A DNA stretch of 10,786 nucleotides from positions 1 to 10,786 of the forward strand of contig DHSK01000082.1 of NCBI GenBank assembly GCA_002408445.1. The letters are read 5' to 3'. The DNA is from Syntrophomonas sp. UBA5288. GTDB taxonomy: Bacteria; Bacillota; Syntrophomonadia; Syntrophomonadales; Syntrophomonadaceae. Below are positions 1 to 7,146 of this stretch, one piece after another; positions within the stretch are counted from its first letter, which is position 1, and each line of letters starts with the position of its first letter. The notes below the pieces were generated by a model, which was given only the letters and a program-made list of their open reading frames with translations, had not been told where the DNA came from and searched no databases. The position numbers and the translations under genes were made by a program.

Positions 1-77
1 TTAATTATGCAAAAATCTCATTTTCCGTAAATCTTATCATCCGGAAGATAAATAATCGGTGAAATGAGGTGGAGCAG
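1..77 (+). other. Partial leader upstream of trpE
   Basis: This is the visible part of the region before trpE; the rest lies outside the window. It is AT-rich and ends in a good ribosome binding site, AGGTGG at 67-72, five bases before the ATG at 78. A GTG at 69-71 is in frame but sits inside that Shine-Dalgarno sequence, so it is an unlikely start. I see no run of Trp codons, no terminator and no complete T-box. Any attenuator or T-box controlling the trp operon would have to lie further upstream. Confidence 0.5.
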
Positions 78-1538
78 ATGATCAGACCTGATTGTGAAAG
101 CATCCGGAAGCTGGCCCCTGAATACAGCATCGTACCCATAGGCCGGGAAATCTATGCCGATGTTATTACTCCGATTGCATTGCTTAGAAAGTTCTCAGCT
201 ATCAGCCAACGTTATTACCTGCTGGAGAGTGTGGAAGGCGGGGAAAAGTGGGGCCGCTATTCATTCCTGGGCTTTGACCCGCTTATGCGGGTGTACTGCA
301 AAGATCACACAGTTGTTATCGAGAAGGAAGGTGAAGTCAGTAAGATTCAAACCGACCATCCCTATAACGTATTGCGGGAGATCCAGCAGAACTATAAATC
401 TCCCCGGATTCCCGGCCTGCCGCCATTTATCGGGGGATTTGTAGGTTACCTGTCCTATGCCATGATGGGCTACGCCGAGCCCAAGTTATCAATTAAGCGG
501 GGCGAGTTCAATGATTTTGATCTGATGCTGTTTGACAAGGTGGTCGCTTATGACCATCTCAAGCAGAAGATCTGGATTGTGGTCAATATGAAAACTGATC
601 AGGTGCTGGAAAACTACGGCAAGGCCACCGCGGAATTAGAAGCCATGGCCGGTCTGATCAGGGATACCCGGAGCCTGCCCCGGCTTAAGAGTGACAAAAA
701 TGTTCATTTTACCTGCTCGGTCAGCCAGGCCGAATACTGTCATATGGTTGAACGAACCCAAGAGTATATTCGGGCCGGAGACATCTTCCAGGCTGTAATC
801 TCGCGACAGTTTACCGCTCCTTACCGGGGCAGCCTTTTAAATGCGTACCGGGTTTTGCGAACCACCAATCCTTCACCCTACATGGTCTATCTGTACATGG
901 ACGGAGATGAAATAATGAGCACATCGCCGGAAACACTGGTCCGTTTGCAAAACGGACGGCTGACTACTTTCCCGGTTGCGGGTTCCCGGCCGCGGGGAAA
1001 AACCGAGGCGGAGGACCGGCGCCTGGAACAGGAGTTGCTGGCTGATGAAAAAGAACTGGCGGAACATAATATGCTGGTTGATTTGGGCCGCAACGATCTG
1101 GGAAAGATTTCAGAGTTCTCCTCGGTCCAGGTCACCGATTATATGGCCATACATCGCTATTCAACCATTATGCATATCTGTTCTCAGGTGGAAAGCAATA
1201 TACGGCCCGATCATGACGGATACAGCGCTATTGAGGCGGTGCTGCCGGCCGGAACCCTGTCCGGCGCACCCAAGATCAGAGCCTGTGAGATTATAGACGA
1301 GCTGGAAACCGAACCGCGTGGTATTTACGGAGGTGCGTTGGGGTATCTGGATTTCACCGGGAACATGGATACCTGCATCGCTATTCGGATGGCGGTAAAA
1401 AAGAACAACCAGGTTTATGTGCAGGCGGGTGGAGGGATTGTAGCCGACAGTATTCCTGCAAATGAGTATGAAGAATCCGGACATAAGGCCCGGGCGGTGA
1501 TTAACGCCATATGCAATGCCGCGGAGGTTGATGACTGA
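78..1538 (+). CDS. trpE: Anthranilate synthase component I
   Basis: TrpE converts chorismate to anthranilate in the cytoplasm, using ammonia supplied by TrpG; this is the first committed step of tryptophan synthesis. From the ATG at 78 it is 486 residues, normal for the family. The N-terminal domain carries the LLES motif (about residues 48-51), which in TrpE proteins forms part of the tryptophan feedback site, so the enzyme is probably inhibited by Trp. The C-terminal chorismate-binding half shows RTTNPSPYM, STSPE, AGSRPRG, DLGRNDLG, SGAPKIRA and GGIVADS in the expected order. Retention of LLES and the trp operon context favour TrpE over the relatives PabB and isochorismate synthase. Its stop overlaps the trpG start by one base (TGATG), which suggests translational coupling of the two subunits. 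The start at 78 is chosen over GTG 69 because of the Shine-Dalgarno spacing. Confidence 0.97.
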   Translation: MIRPDCESIRKLAPEYSIVPIGREIYADVITPIALLRKFSAISQRYYLLESVEGGEKWGRYSFLGFDPLMRVYCKDHTVVIEKEGEVSKIQTDHPYNVLREIQQNYKSPRIPGLPPFIGGFVGYLSYAMMGYAEPKLSIKRGEFNDFDLMLFDKVVAYDHLKQKIWIVVNMKTDQVLENYGKATAELEAMAGLIRDTRSLPRLKSDKNVHFTCSVSQAEYCHMVERTQEYIRAGDIFQAVISRQFTAPYRGSLLNAYRVLRTTNPSPYMVYLYMDGDEIMSTSPETLVRLQNGRLTTFPVAGSRPRGKTEAEDRRLEQELLADEKELAEHNMLVDLGRNDLGKISEFSSVQVTDYMAIHRYSTIMHICSQVESNIRPDHDGYSAIEAVLPAGTLSGAPKIRACEIIDELETEPRGIYGGALGYLDFTGNMDTCIAIRMAVKKNNQVYVQAGGGIVADSIPANEYEESGHKARAVINAICNAAEVDD

Positions 1539-2101
1539 TGATTTTGCTGATAGATAACTACGATAGTTTTTCCTACAACCTGGTGCAGCTGGCCGGAAGC
1601 ATCAATCCGGAAATCAGCGTAATACGCAATGATGAACTGAGCGTGCCGGAGATTGAAACTTTGAAGCCTTCCCACATCATAATTTCTCCGGGTCCCGGTT
1701 ACCCCAAGGATGCCGGTATCTGTGAAGCAGTGATCAGGCATCTGGCCGGAAAAGTCCCTATCCTGGGAGTGTGCCTGGGACACCAGGCTATCTGCGAAGC
1801 ATTCGGGGCGGAAATCACTTATGCCGGACGCTTGATGCATGGCAAGCAGAGCACCATAAGGCTTGACAACTCTTGCCGGCTTTTTCGCAGACTTCCCCGG
1901 CAGATTGAGGCCGCGCGTTATCATTCACTGGCCGCCAGGAAAGATACGCTTCCCGCCTCATTGCAGGTTATTGCTGAGGATAAGACCGGAGAAGTTATGG
2001 CCGTCAAACACGAGAAATACCCAGTCTATGGCGTGCAGTTTCACCCGGAATCTATCATGACCCCTCTGGGACATATAGTTTTGGAAAATTTTTTAAATTA
2101 G
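1538..2101 (+). CDS. trpG: Anthranilate synthase component II (glutamine amidotransferase)
   Basis: TrpG is the class I glutamine amidotransferase subunit that hydrolyses glutamine and channels ammonia to TrpE. At 187 residues it is a stand-alone subunit, not fused to TrpD as in enteric bacteria. The catalytic triad is visible: the nucleophile Cys79 in GVCLGHQA, and His169 and Glu171 in QFHPES. The oxyanion region SPGPGYPKDAG is at about 50-60, and the N-terminal start ILLIDNYDSFSYNL is typical. It overlaps the end of trpE by one base. In many Bacillota the same subunit (then called PabA) also serves PabB in folate synthesis; no pabB is visible here, so a shared role cannot be judged from this window. 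Confidence 0.96.
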   Translation: MILLIDNYDSFSYNLVQLAGSINPEISVIRNDELSVPEIETLKPSHIIISPGPGYPKDAGICEAVIRHLAGKVPILGVCLGHQAICEAFGAEITYAGRLMHGKQSTIRLDNSCRLFRRLPRQIEAARYHSLAARKDTLPASLQVIAEDKTGEVMAVKHEKYPVYGVQFHPESIMTPLGHIVLENFLN

Positions 2102-2111
2102 GGAGGAAAAG

Positions 2112-3134
2112 ATGATGATAAAAAATGCTATTCAGGCTGTAATCAATGGTGAGGATCTTGACTTCGAAACCGCTAAGGTAGTAATGAATGCCATGATGGA
2201 TGGCAGCGCTACCCAGGCGCAAATCGGCGCCTTATTGACCGGGCTGAGGATGAAAGGCGAAACCGTGGAGGAAATTACCGCCTGCGCTACCGTTATGCGC
2301 GAGAGAGGACTTAAAATCAATCCGGTACGCAATGTTATCGATATCGTCGGAACCGGTGGGGACGGGACCAATACCTTTAATATTTCCACCACGGCTGCCT
2401 TTGTGACCGCGGCCGGCGGGGTACCGGTGGCAAAGCACGGAAACCGCGGCGTATCAAGTAAAAGCGGTGCAGCCGATGTTTTGGAGTGCCTGGGGATTAA
2501 CCTTAACCTTACCCCGGCCCAATGTGAGGAAATATTAAAAGCGAGCAATATTTGTTTCATGTTTGCCCAGCTTTATCATTCTTCTATGAAATATGCGGCA
2601 CCGGTACGCAAGGAGATGGGAGTTCGCACCATATTCAATATTTTAGGTCCTTTGGCCAATCCGGCCGGGGCTACTATGCAGCTGATGGGTGTATATGACC
2701 GTAAACTGGTGGAACCCCTGGCCCAGGTGCTTTCCAATCTGGGCGTGGTACGGGGCCTGGCCGTAAGCGGTCATGAAGGGATGGATGAGGTGACTCTGAC
2801 CGGAGCAACTTATGTCTGTGAAATCCGCCACGGTAAATTGACTTCCTATGAGATCACTCCGGAACAATTCGGATTCAGCCGCTGTGTGCTGGAGGATCTG
2901 ATGGGCGGCAGCCCGGCCGAGAATGCGCAAATCAGCGTAGATATATTGACCGGCCGGGAAAGAGGCCCTAAGCGGGATGTGGTGGTTTTGAACTCGGCGA
3001 TGGCGCTCTACTTAGGTATTGATAACTGCACTGTGACGGAATCTATCAAATGGGCTGAGGATATAATCGACAGCGGCAAAGCGGCGGCTAAACTGGAACA
3101 ATTTCGCCGGCTTACCAACGAGGTGGCGCCATGA
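2112..3134 (+). CDS. trpD: Anthranilate phosphoribosyltransferase
   Basis: TrpD transfers phosphoribose from PRPP to anthranilate, making N-phosphoribosylanthranilate. The 340-residue length matches the family. The glycine-rich PRPP loop GTGGDGTNTFNIST starts at about residue 80. The anthranilate/PRPP site KHGNRGVSSKSGAADVLE is at 108-125, and the metal-binding region carries GHEGMDEVT. The start is ATG 2112, with GGAGG at 2102-2106 five bases upstream; the adjacent ATG at 2115 is a possible alternative. The gene begins 10 bases after trpG and ends with a 4-base ATGA overlap into trpC, which points to coupled translation. Nothing in the protein looks unusual. Confidence 0.97.
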   Translation: MMIKNAIQAVINGEDLDFETAKVVMNAMMDGSATQAQIGALLTGLRMKGETVEEITACATVMRERGLKINPVRNVIDIVGTGGDGTNTFNISTTAAFVTAAGGVPVAKHGNRGVSSKSGAADVLECLGINLNLTPAQCEEILKASNICFMFAQLYHSSMKYAAPVRKEMGVRTIFNILGPLANPAGATMQLMGVYDRKLVEPLAQVLSNLGVVRGLAVSGHEGMDEVTLTGATYVCEIRHGKLTSYEITPEQFGFSRCVLEDLMGGSPAENAQISVDILTGRERGPKRDVVVLNSAMALYLGIDNCTVTESIKWAEDIIDSGKAAAKLEQFRRLTNEVAP

Positions 3135-3916
3135 TACTCGATACTATTGCGGCGGCCACGAAGGCCAGAATAGAGCGGAGGAGAGCGGAGATACCGCTGG
3201 AGAAAGTAAAGCAAAGGGCTCTGAATATGGAACCCGCTGCCGGTCTTCCATTTGAAAAAGCCTTAAACCAACCGGATATCAGTTTTATCTGTGAAGTAAA
3301 AAAAGCCTCACCCTCCCGGGGACTTATAGCAGCGGATTTCCCTTATCTGCAGATAGCCCAAGACTACGAGCTGGCCGGGGCGGATGCCATATCGGTACTA
3401 ACGGAACCGGAGTATTTTCAGGGCAGTGACGACTATTTAGTGCAAATAAAGGACCTGACTTCACTGCCGGTCCTCCGCAAAGACTTTACCGTAGATCCGT
3501 ATCAGATTTATGAAGCCAAAACGCTGGGGGCATCTGCCATTCTTCTTATCTGTGCGCTGCTCGATACCAGGACTATCCGTGATTATCTTGTCATATGCGA
3601 TGAACTGGGTCTGTCGGCCATCGTGGAGGCCCATGACGAGCGGGAAGTTGAATCGGCCCTGGCGGCCCGCGCCCGAATTATCGGGGTAAATAACCGGAAT
3701 CTTAAGGATTTTGCGGTAGACCTCAGCAACAGTATCAGGCTGCGGAAATTGGTACCGGAAAGCATTCTCTTTATAGCCGAAAGCGGTATTAAAAATGTAT
3801 CCCATATTGAAATGCTGCGGCAGGCTAAAGTCAACGGCGTGCTCATCGGGGAAACCCTCATGCGCAGTAGGGATAAGAAAGCTATGCTGGCAGAGTTGCG
3901 GAGGGTACTAAAGTGA
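3131..3916 (+). CDS. trpC: Indole-3-glycerol phosphate synthase
   Basis: TrpC closes the ring of carboxyphenylamino-deoxyribulose phosphate with decarboxylation to give indole-3-glycerol phosphate. It is a single-domain TIM barrel of 261 residues, separate from TrpF, unlike the E. coli fusion. Catalytic landmarks are visible: Lys57 in EVKKASPSRG, Lys117 in LRKDF, Glu166 in IVEAH, the asparagine in GVNNRNL (about 187) and the ESG phosphate loop at 217-219. ATG 3131 has AGGTGG at 3121-3126 and overlaps the trpD stop by 4 bases. The 3' end overlaps trpF by 4 bases. The product would normally go to TrpA, which is not encoded in this window. Confidence 0.97.
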   Translation: MILDTIAAATKARIERRRAEIPLEKVKQRALNMEPAAGLPFEKALNQPDISFICEVKKASPSRGLIAADFPYLQIAQDYELAGADAISVLTEPEYFQGSDDYLVQIKDLTSLPVLRKDFTVDPYQIYEAKTLGASAILLICALLDTRTIRDYLVICDELGLSAIVEAHDEREVESALAARARIIGVNNRNLKDFAVDLSNSIRLRKLVPESILFIAESGIKNVSHIEMLRQAKVNGVLIGETLMRSRDKKAMLAELRRVLK

Positions 3917-4533
3917 CCAAAATTAAAATATGCGGTTTGACCCGCCAGGAAGATGTAGAGTCAGTGAACCGCTGGCTGCCGGACTATACCGGTTTTGTGT
4001 TCAGCCCCAGCCGCCGGCAGGTAACACCGGAACAGGCCGGTAGGCTGAAAGCTGAGCTCGATCCCCGTATTAAGGCGGTAGGGGTTTTTGTAAATGAGCC
4101 GGTGTCATTAACTGTAAAGCTATGCCGCGCCGGTGTCATAGATGCGGTACAGTTGCATGGGGATGAAAGTGAAACCTATATAAGGAAGCTTAAGGACCAG
4201 ATAAATTGTCCCCTCATCAAGGCGGTGCGGGTGCAGAACACGGAGCAGGTGCTGCAGGCCGGGAAGTTATCCGTTGATTTGCTTTTGCTGGATACCTATC
4301 AAAAAGGGCAATATGGCGGCAGTGGAAAGACATTTGATTATGAACTGATACCTAACTTGCAGAAGCGTTATTTTCTGGCCGGTGGATTGAAAAACAGCAA
4401 TATAGTTCAGGCCATCAGGAAATGCAAACCTTATGGTGTCGATATAAGCAGCGGCGTGGAAACTGAAGGTCTAAAGGATGACGACAAGATCAGAGAGATT
4501 ATCTGCACGGTCAGAAGTTTAGATAAAAGATAA
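3913..4533 (+). CDS. trpF: Phosphoribosylanthranilate isomerase
   Basis: TrpF carries out the Amadori rearrangement of phosphoribosylanthranilate to the substrate of TrpC. At 206 residues it is a normal monofunctional TIM barrel. The catalytic base Cys7 lies in KICGLT and the general acid Asp127 in LLLDTY. FSPSRRQV, DAVQLHGDE, FLAGGLK and the phosphate-site DISSGVE are all present. It begins with GTG at 3913, inside a GTGA overlap with the trpC stop, so translation is probably coupled. It is the last trp gene here; trpB and trpA do not follow it. Confidence 0.96.
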   Translation: MTKIKICGLTRQEDVESVNRWLPDYTGFVFSPSRRQVTPEQAGRLKAELDPRIKAVGVFVNEPVSLTVKLCRAGVIDAVQLHGDESETYIRKLKDQINCPLIKAVRVQNTEQVLQAGKLSVDLLLLDTYQKGQYGGSGKTFDYELIPNLQKRYFLAGGLKNSNIVQAIRKCKPYGVDISSGVETEGLKDDDKIREIICTVRSLDKR

Positions 4534-4547
4534 GGAGGGAGCGGAAG

Positions 4548-5600
4548 ATGATATTTGTATTAAAACCGGAGGTAGCGCAAGGGGAAATCGAACAATTCCA
4601 ACAGAGTATAGAAGCGCGCGGTTTCAAGACTTTTCTAAGTACCGGCACGGAACATACCGTGGTCTGTCTGCTGGGCAACACGGCAGTAATAGATTTGGAT
4701 GCGGTGGTTCAAAACAATGATATCGTAGAATACGGCAAACGCGTGACCGAACCATATAAAGCCGTAAGCCGGACCGTACATCCGGAAGATACTATGGTAA
4801 ACGCAGGCGGGGTGACCGTCGGCCAGGGCTGGTTTCAAGTTGTAGCGGGGCCCTGCTCGGTAGAAAGTGAAGCACAGATTATCGAGATTGCCCGGTTCGT
4901 GCAAGCCAGCGGGGCCACCATGTTAAGGGGCGGTGCCTTTAAACCGCGTACTTCCCCATATGCCTTCATGGGATTGCAGGAGGAGGGGCTGCGTTTGTTG
5001 CTTAAAGCCAAAAAAGAGACCGGTTTGCCGATTGTCACTGAGATTATGAATCAGACCCAGCTGCCTTTATTCGAAGAAGTCGATGTTATTCAGATCGGCG
5101 CCCGGAATATGCAGAATTTCGATCTGCTTAAAGCAGTGGGAAGATTCAACAAGCCGGTCTTGCTCAAAAGAGGGCTGGCCAATACGATGGAAGAATTACT
5201 GCTGAGTGCTGAGTATATATTATCTGAGGGGAATAGTCAGGTTATTCTTTGTGAAAGAGGCATCCGTACTTTTGAAACGGCTACCCGAAACACTTTGGAC
5301 TTATCGGCGATTCCGCTGCTCAAACAGAAATCCCACCTCCCGGTTATGGTCGATCCCAGCCATGCTGCCGGTATCAGAGGACTGGTGGCGCCGCTGGCGA
5401 GGGCTGCGTTAGCGGTAGGAGCAGATGGATTAATGATCGAAACCCATAACGACCCGGCCCGGGCTCTTTCTGATGGCGCCCAGTCCCTTTATCTGGAGCA
5501 ATTTGGCCAATTAATGGAGGACTTAAAACGTCGGGCCGCATTTGAAGGAAAGCACCGCAACCCGGGCGTAAAGCCGGGGCGCGACTGGCGGAGGCGGTAA
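4548..5600 (+). CDS. aroF: 3-deoxy-7-phosphoheptulonate (DAHP) synthase, type I-beta with N-terminal ferredoxin-like regulatory domain
   Basis: DAHP synthase condenses phosphoenolpyruvate and erythrose 4-phosphate, the entry step of the shikimate pathway that ends in chorismate, the TrpE substrate. Residues 1 to about 75 form the ACT/ferredoxin-like domain seen in Thermotoga-type enzymes, which in that family mediates feedback by aromatic amino acids. The barrel follows, with GPCSVES (Cys103), RGGAFKPRTSPY, QIGARNMQN, LLKRG, ILCERGIRTFE and VDPSHAAG (His272). Glu298 and Asp309 complete the expected metal ligands. AAGGAGGG lies eight bases before the ATG. The gene begins 14 bases after trpF and is probably in the same operon, so precursor supply would rise with trp expression. 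A short basic tail (KPGRDWRRR) extends past the barrel. Confidence 0.95.
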   Translation: MIFVLKPEVAQGEIEQFQQSIEARGFKTFLSTGTEHTVVCLLGNTAVIDLDAVVQNNDIVEYGKRVTEPYKAVSRTVHPEDTMVNAGGVTVGQGWFQVVAGPCSVESEAQIIEIARFVQASGATMLRGGAFKPRTSPYAFMGLQEEGLRLLLKAKKETGLPIVTEIMNQTQLPLFEEVDVIQIGARNMQNFDLLKAVGRFNKPVLLKRGLANTMEELLLSAEYILSEGNSQVILCERGIRTFETATRNTLDLSAIPLLKQKSHLPVMVDPSHAAGIRGLVAPLARAALAVGADGLMIETHNDPARALSDGAQSLYLEQFGQLMEDLKRRAAFEGKHRNPGVKPGRDWRRR

Positions 5601-5615
5601 GAAGTCCAGCCTATT
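5601..5615. other. 15-base convergent junction without a visible terminator
   Basis: The plus-strand trp/aroF operon and the minus-strand signal peptidase gene converge here with only 15 bases between their stop codons. I find no strong stem followed by a T-run on either strand. Readthrough would produce antisense RNA into the opposing gene. Confidence 0.5.
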
Positions 5616-6146
5616 TCAACGTTTGAGAGCTTGCACATGATCCAGCGGCCAATAGATGCAAAAGGCTTTTCCAATCAGATGGTCACGGGTCAGCCAGGCT
5701 CCCCACAGATGACTGTCAAAACTGTTGTTGCGATTATCGCCCATGACAAAATAGCTATTGGCTGGAACAACCACCGGACCGAATTCATAATTCATGGCTG
5801 CGGTCAGATAAGACTCCGGTTGAACCTTATCATTTATATACAATTGACCTTTTTTGATTTCGACTTTATCTCCCGGGACAGCTATGAGCCTTTTGACAAA
5901 ATCGTCTGTAGCCCCAATTTGATCAGGCGGCCGGAAAACCATGATGTCGCCCCTTTGCGGATCTTTGAAATGATAAACCAGTTTATTTACCAGCAAACGA
6001 TCTTTGAGCTGAATAGTGGGCAGCATTGACCCCGTAGGTACACTCCGGCCTTCAATAATCCAGGTTCGCAAAACCATGGACAGAACAAATGCAATTACTA
6101 ATGTAACTATTAATTCTTTAAGATACTCGCGCATATTGTTAGTCAT
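5616..6146 (-). CDS. lepB: Type I signal peptidase
   Basis: This is a membrane serine protease that removes signal peptides on the outer face of the cytoplasmic membrane. The 176-residue size and single N-terminal TM segment (about 12-31) match Gram-positive SipS-type enzymes. The Ser-Lys dyad is visible: Ser40 in VPTGSMLPTI and Lys85 in FVKRLIAVPGD. RGDIMVFRPP and the C-terminal GDNRNNSFDSHLWG box are also present. The start ATG at 6146 has AGGTGA four bases upstream, located inside the coding sequence of the preceding gene, and the two genes overlap by 8 bases. The M5 codon is a less likely start. Being third in an operon behind an ECF sigma factor is unusual for a general secretion enzyme and suggests either stress-linked expression or a dedicated substrate. 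The symbol lepB (or sip) is used in the generic sense. Confidence 0.95.
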   Translation of the reverse strand: MTNNMREYLKELIVTLVIAFVLSMVLRTWIIEGRSVPTGSMLPTIQLKDRLLVNKLVYHFKDPQRGDIMVFRPPDQIGATDDFVKRLIAVPGDKVEIKKGQLYINDKVQPESYLTAAMNYEFGPVVVPANSYFVMGDNRNNSFDSHLWGAWLTRDHLIGKAFCIYWPLDHVQALKR

Positions 6147-6510
6147 AATTCACCTCGAAATTTTTATTTCGTAGCTGAAAATCATATTGATACTTTAGGA
6201 TAAAACCAAATAAAACCAAAATCAGAATTACTGCTTTAAATTCCAACGAATGGGTTGAACCTGCAGTGCCGCCCCGGTAAGCAGCAGCAGCTACCGGGCA
6301 GTTGGCCAACAGCAGCCATAGGAAGGTTATTAAGCCTGCCACCAAACCGCAGACCTTGCGTTTGAAATGGTTCTTTTTCTCCTGACCGGCTAATTGGGCT
6401 ATACTCATCCGCAGTTGAGCAGATTTTTCGGATGATAAGGTGCCTTGCTCAGCCCAGTTAGTTAGAGTCTTTTTCATCCAGGTATCCATATCACGTGACT
6501 CAGGTTCCAT
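6139..6510 (-). CDS. Small two-TM membrane protein, candidate anti-sigma factor
   Basis: I do not recognise a family for these 123 residues. Visible parts are a polar, probably cytoplasmic N-terminus (1-52) containing a likely helical stretch and ending in KRK, a first TM segment (about 53-69), a short loop with PVAAAAYRGG (72-81), a second TM segment (about 92-105), and a C-terminus KYQYDFQLRNKN that is probably cytoplasmic. There is no HxxxCxxC zinc anti-sigma motif. It starts 11 bases inside the upstream ECF sigma gene, with GGGAGTG as ribosome binding site, and its last codons overlap lepB. Genes coupled directly behind ECF sigma factors often encode their membrane anti-sigma, so that role is inferred from position and topology. 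The Ala-rich motif after TM1 resembles a signal peptidase AXA site. Confidence 0.8.
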   Translation of the reverse strand: MEPESRDMDTWMKKTLTNWAEQGTLSSEKSAQLRMSIAQLAGQEKKNHFKRKVCGLVAGLITFLWLLLANCPVAAAAYRGGTAGSTHSLEFKAVILILVLFGFILKYQYDFQLRNKNFEVNYD

Positions 6511-7036
6511 TTTTGTTCACTCCCTGCCAATTATTATCCTGCAGCTTTTGCCTTAATCGGGTGTGGGCCGTGTATAAACGTGACTTTACCGTGCCGGGCG
6601 AGATACCCAGTTTGCCGGCGATTTCTTTTATGGACAGATCTCCCAGGTATCTGAGTGCTATTACGGTTCGGTGTTCCGGCCCCAGTTCCAAAACCAGATC
6701 CCAGATAATATCAATATCTCCCGGTTTGCCATTCTTAGGCGGCAAATCAAGGATTCCTGTCATTTCCCGTGGGTCGGTGGGAATCTGGCGGTTGCGGGTT
6801 TTCAGTATATTGAGACTCTGGTTGATCAAAATTTTCTTGATCCAGGCAGGAAAAGCAGACCGGCCTCCTTTTAAAGTACTTCTGTTAATCCAGGCTTTCT
6901 CCGCTGTCTGCTGCAGAGAATCCCAGGCATCGTCTTCATTGCCCAGCACCGCCAAAGCGATGCGGTAGAGCTTGCCTTCTTCAGTTTGCAACAGCCGCAG
7001 GAATTCATCTTCACCCAAAGGTTTCTTCACCACCAA
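6500..7036 (-). CDS. RNA polymerase sigma factor, ECF subfamily
   Basis: ECF sigma factors redirect RNA polymerase to stress or envelope regulons and are usually held by a membrane anti-sigma. The protein has up to 178 residues. Region 2 spans about 12-85, with a DAWDSLQQTAEKAW core helix and AWIKKILINQSLNILKTR at the -10 recognition helix. Region 4 spans about 112-165, with LGPEHRTVIALRYLGDLSIKEIA and GISPGTVKSRLYTAHTRLR as the helix-turn-helix. There is no region 1.1 or 3. The start is uncertain: TTG 7036, GTG 7033 and GTG 7030 are consecutive in-frame options following an in-frame stop, and AGGTAGG lies about 13 bases before the TTG. TTG at 7018 has GGTGGTG nine bases upstream and would shorten the protein by six residues. 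It is first of the three-gene minus-strand operon. Confidence 0.93.
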   Translation of the reverse strand: MVVKKPLGEDEFLRLLQTEEGKLYRIALAVLGNEDDAWDSLQQTAEKAWINRSTLKGGRSAFPAWIKKILINQSLNILKTRNRQIPTDPREMTGILDLPPKNGKPGDIDIIWDLVLELGPEHRTVIALRYLGDLSIKEIAGKLGISPGTVKSRLYTAHTRLRQKLQDNNWQGVNKNGT

Positions 7037-7065
7037 ATTGATTCAATGTCCTACCTATATAATAT

Positions 7066-7091
7066 GACAATATTAAAACGCAAAAGGTTCA
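7066..7091 (-). promoter_or_regulatory. Candidate ECF-type autoregulatory promoter
   Basis: Reading the minus strand toward the sigma gene, TGAACC (7091-7086) is followed by 16 bases and then TGTC (7069-7066). Many ECF promoters have a GAAC-type -35 and a CGTA/CGTC-like -10 at this spacing, and ECF operons commonly self-activate. The -10 match is only partial, and an AT-rich TATTATATA just downstream could instead serve the housekeeping sigma. Confidence 0.3.
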
Positions 7092-7114
7092 TTAATTAAA
7101 AAATTTTTCATTTT

Positions 7115-7129
7115 TGAATGCCGCATTCA
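7115..7129. repeat. 15-base perfect palindrome in divergent intergenic region
   Basis: TGAATGC-C-GCATTCA has 7-base arms around a single base. It is followed closely by another palindrome, TGTATACA, at 7131-7138. Both lie between the divergent sigma operon and birA and could be binding sites for a dimeric regulator. No matching regulator is identified. Confidence 0.4.
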
Positions 7130-7146
7130 CTGTATACATAATTGCC

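Noticed and set aside
31..51. Small hairpin (ATCTT/AAGAT or TTATC/GATAA) before trpE
   Set aside because: Five-base arms without a T-run or leader peptide are within chance expectation and do not make an attenuator.
1415..1924. Long open frame (169 residues) on the minus strand across the trpE/trpG junction
   Set aside because: It is antisense to two clear, conserved genes, and its product has no recognisable domain and looks like reverse-strand translation.
5570..5600. GC-rich hairpin near the aroF stop as terminator (CCCGGGC...GCCGGGG)
   Set aside because: Only about three consecutive pairs (GGC/GCC) form before a G-G clash, and no T-run follows.
6286..6305. Possible lipoprotein lipobox (LLANC) in the small membrane protein
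   Set aside because: The residue before Cys71 is Asn, where lipoboxes need Gly, Ala or Ser, and about 50 polar residues precede the hydrophobic core.
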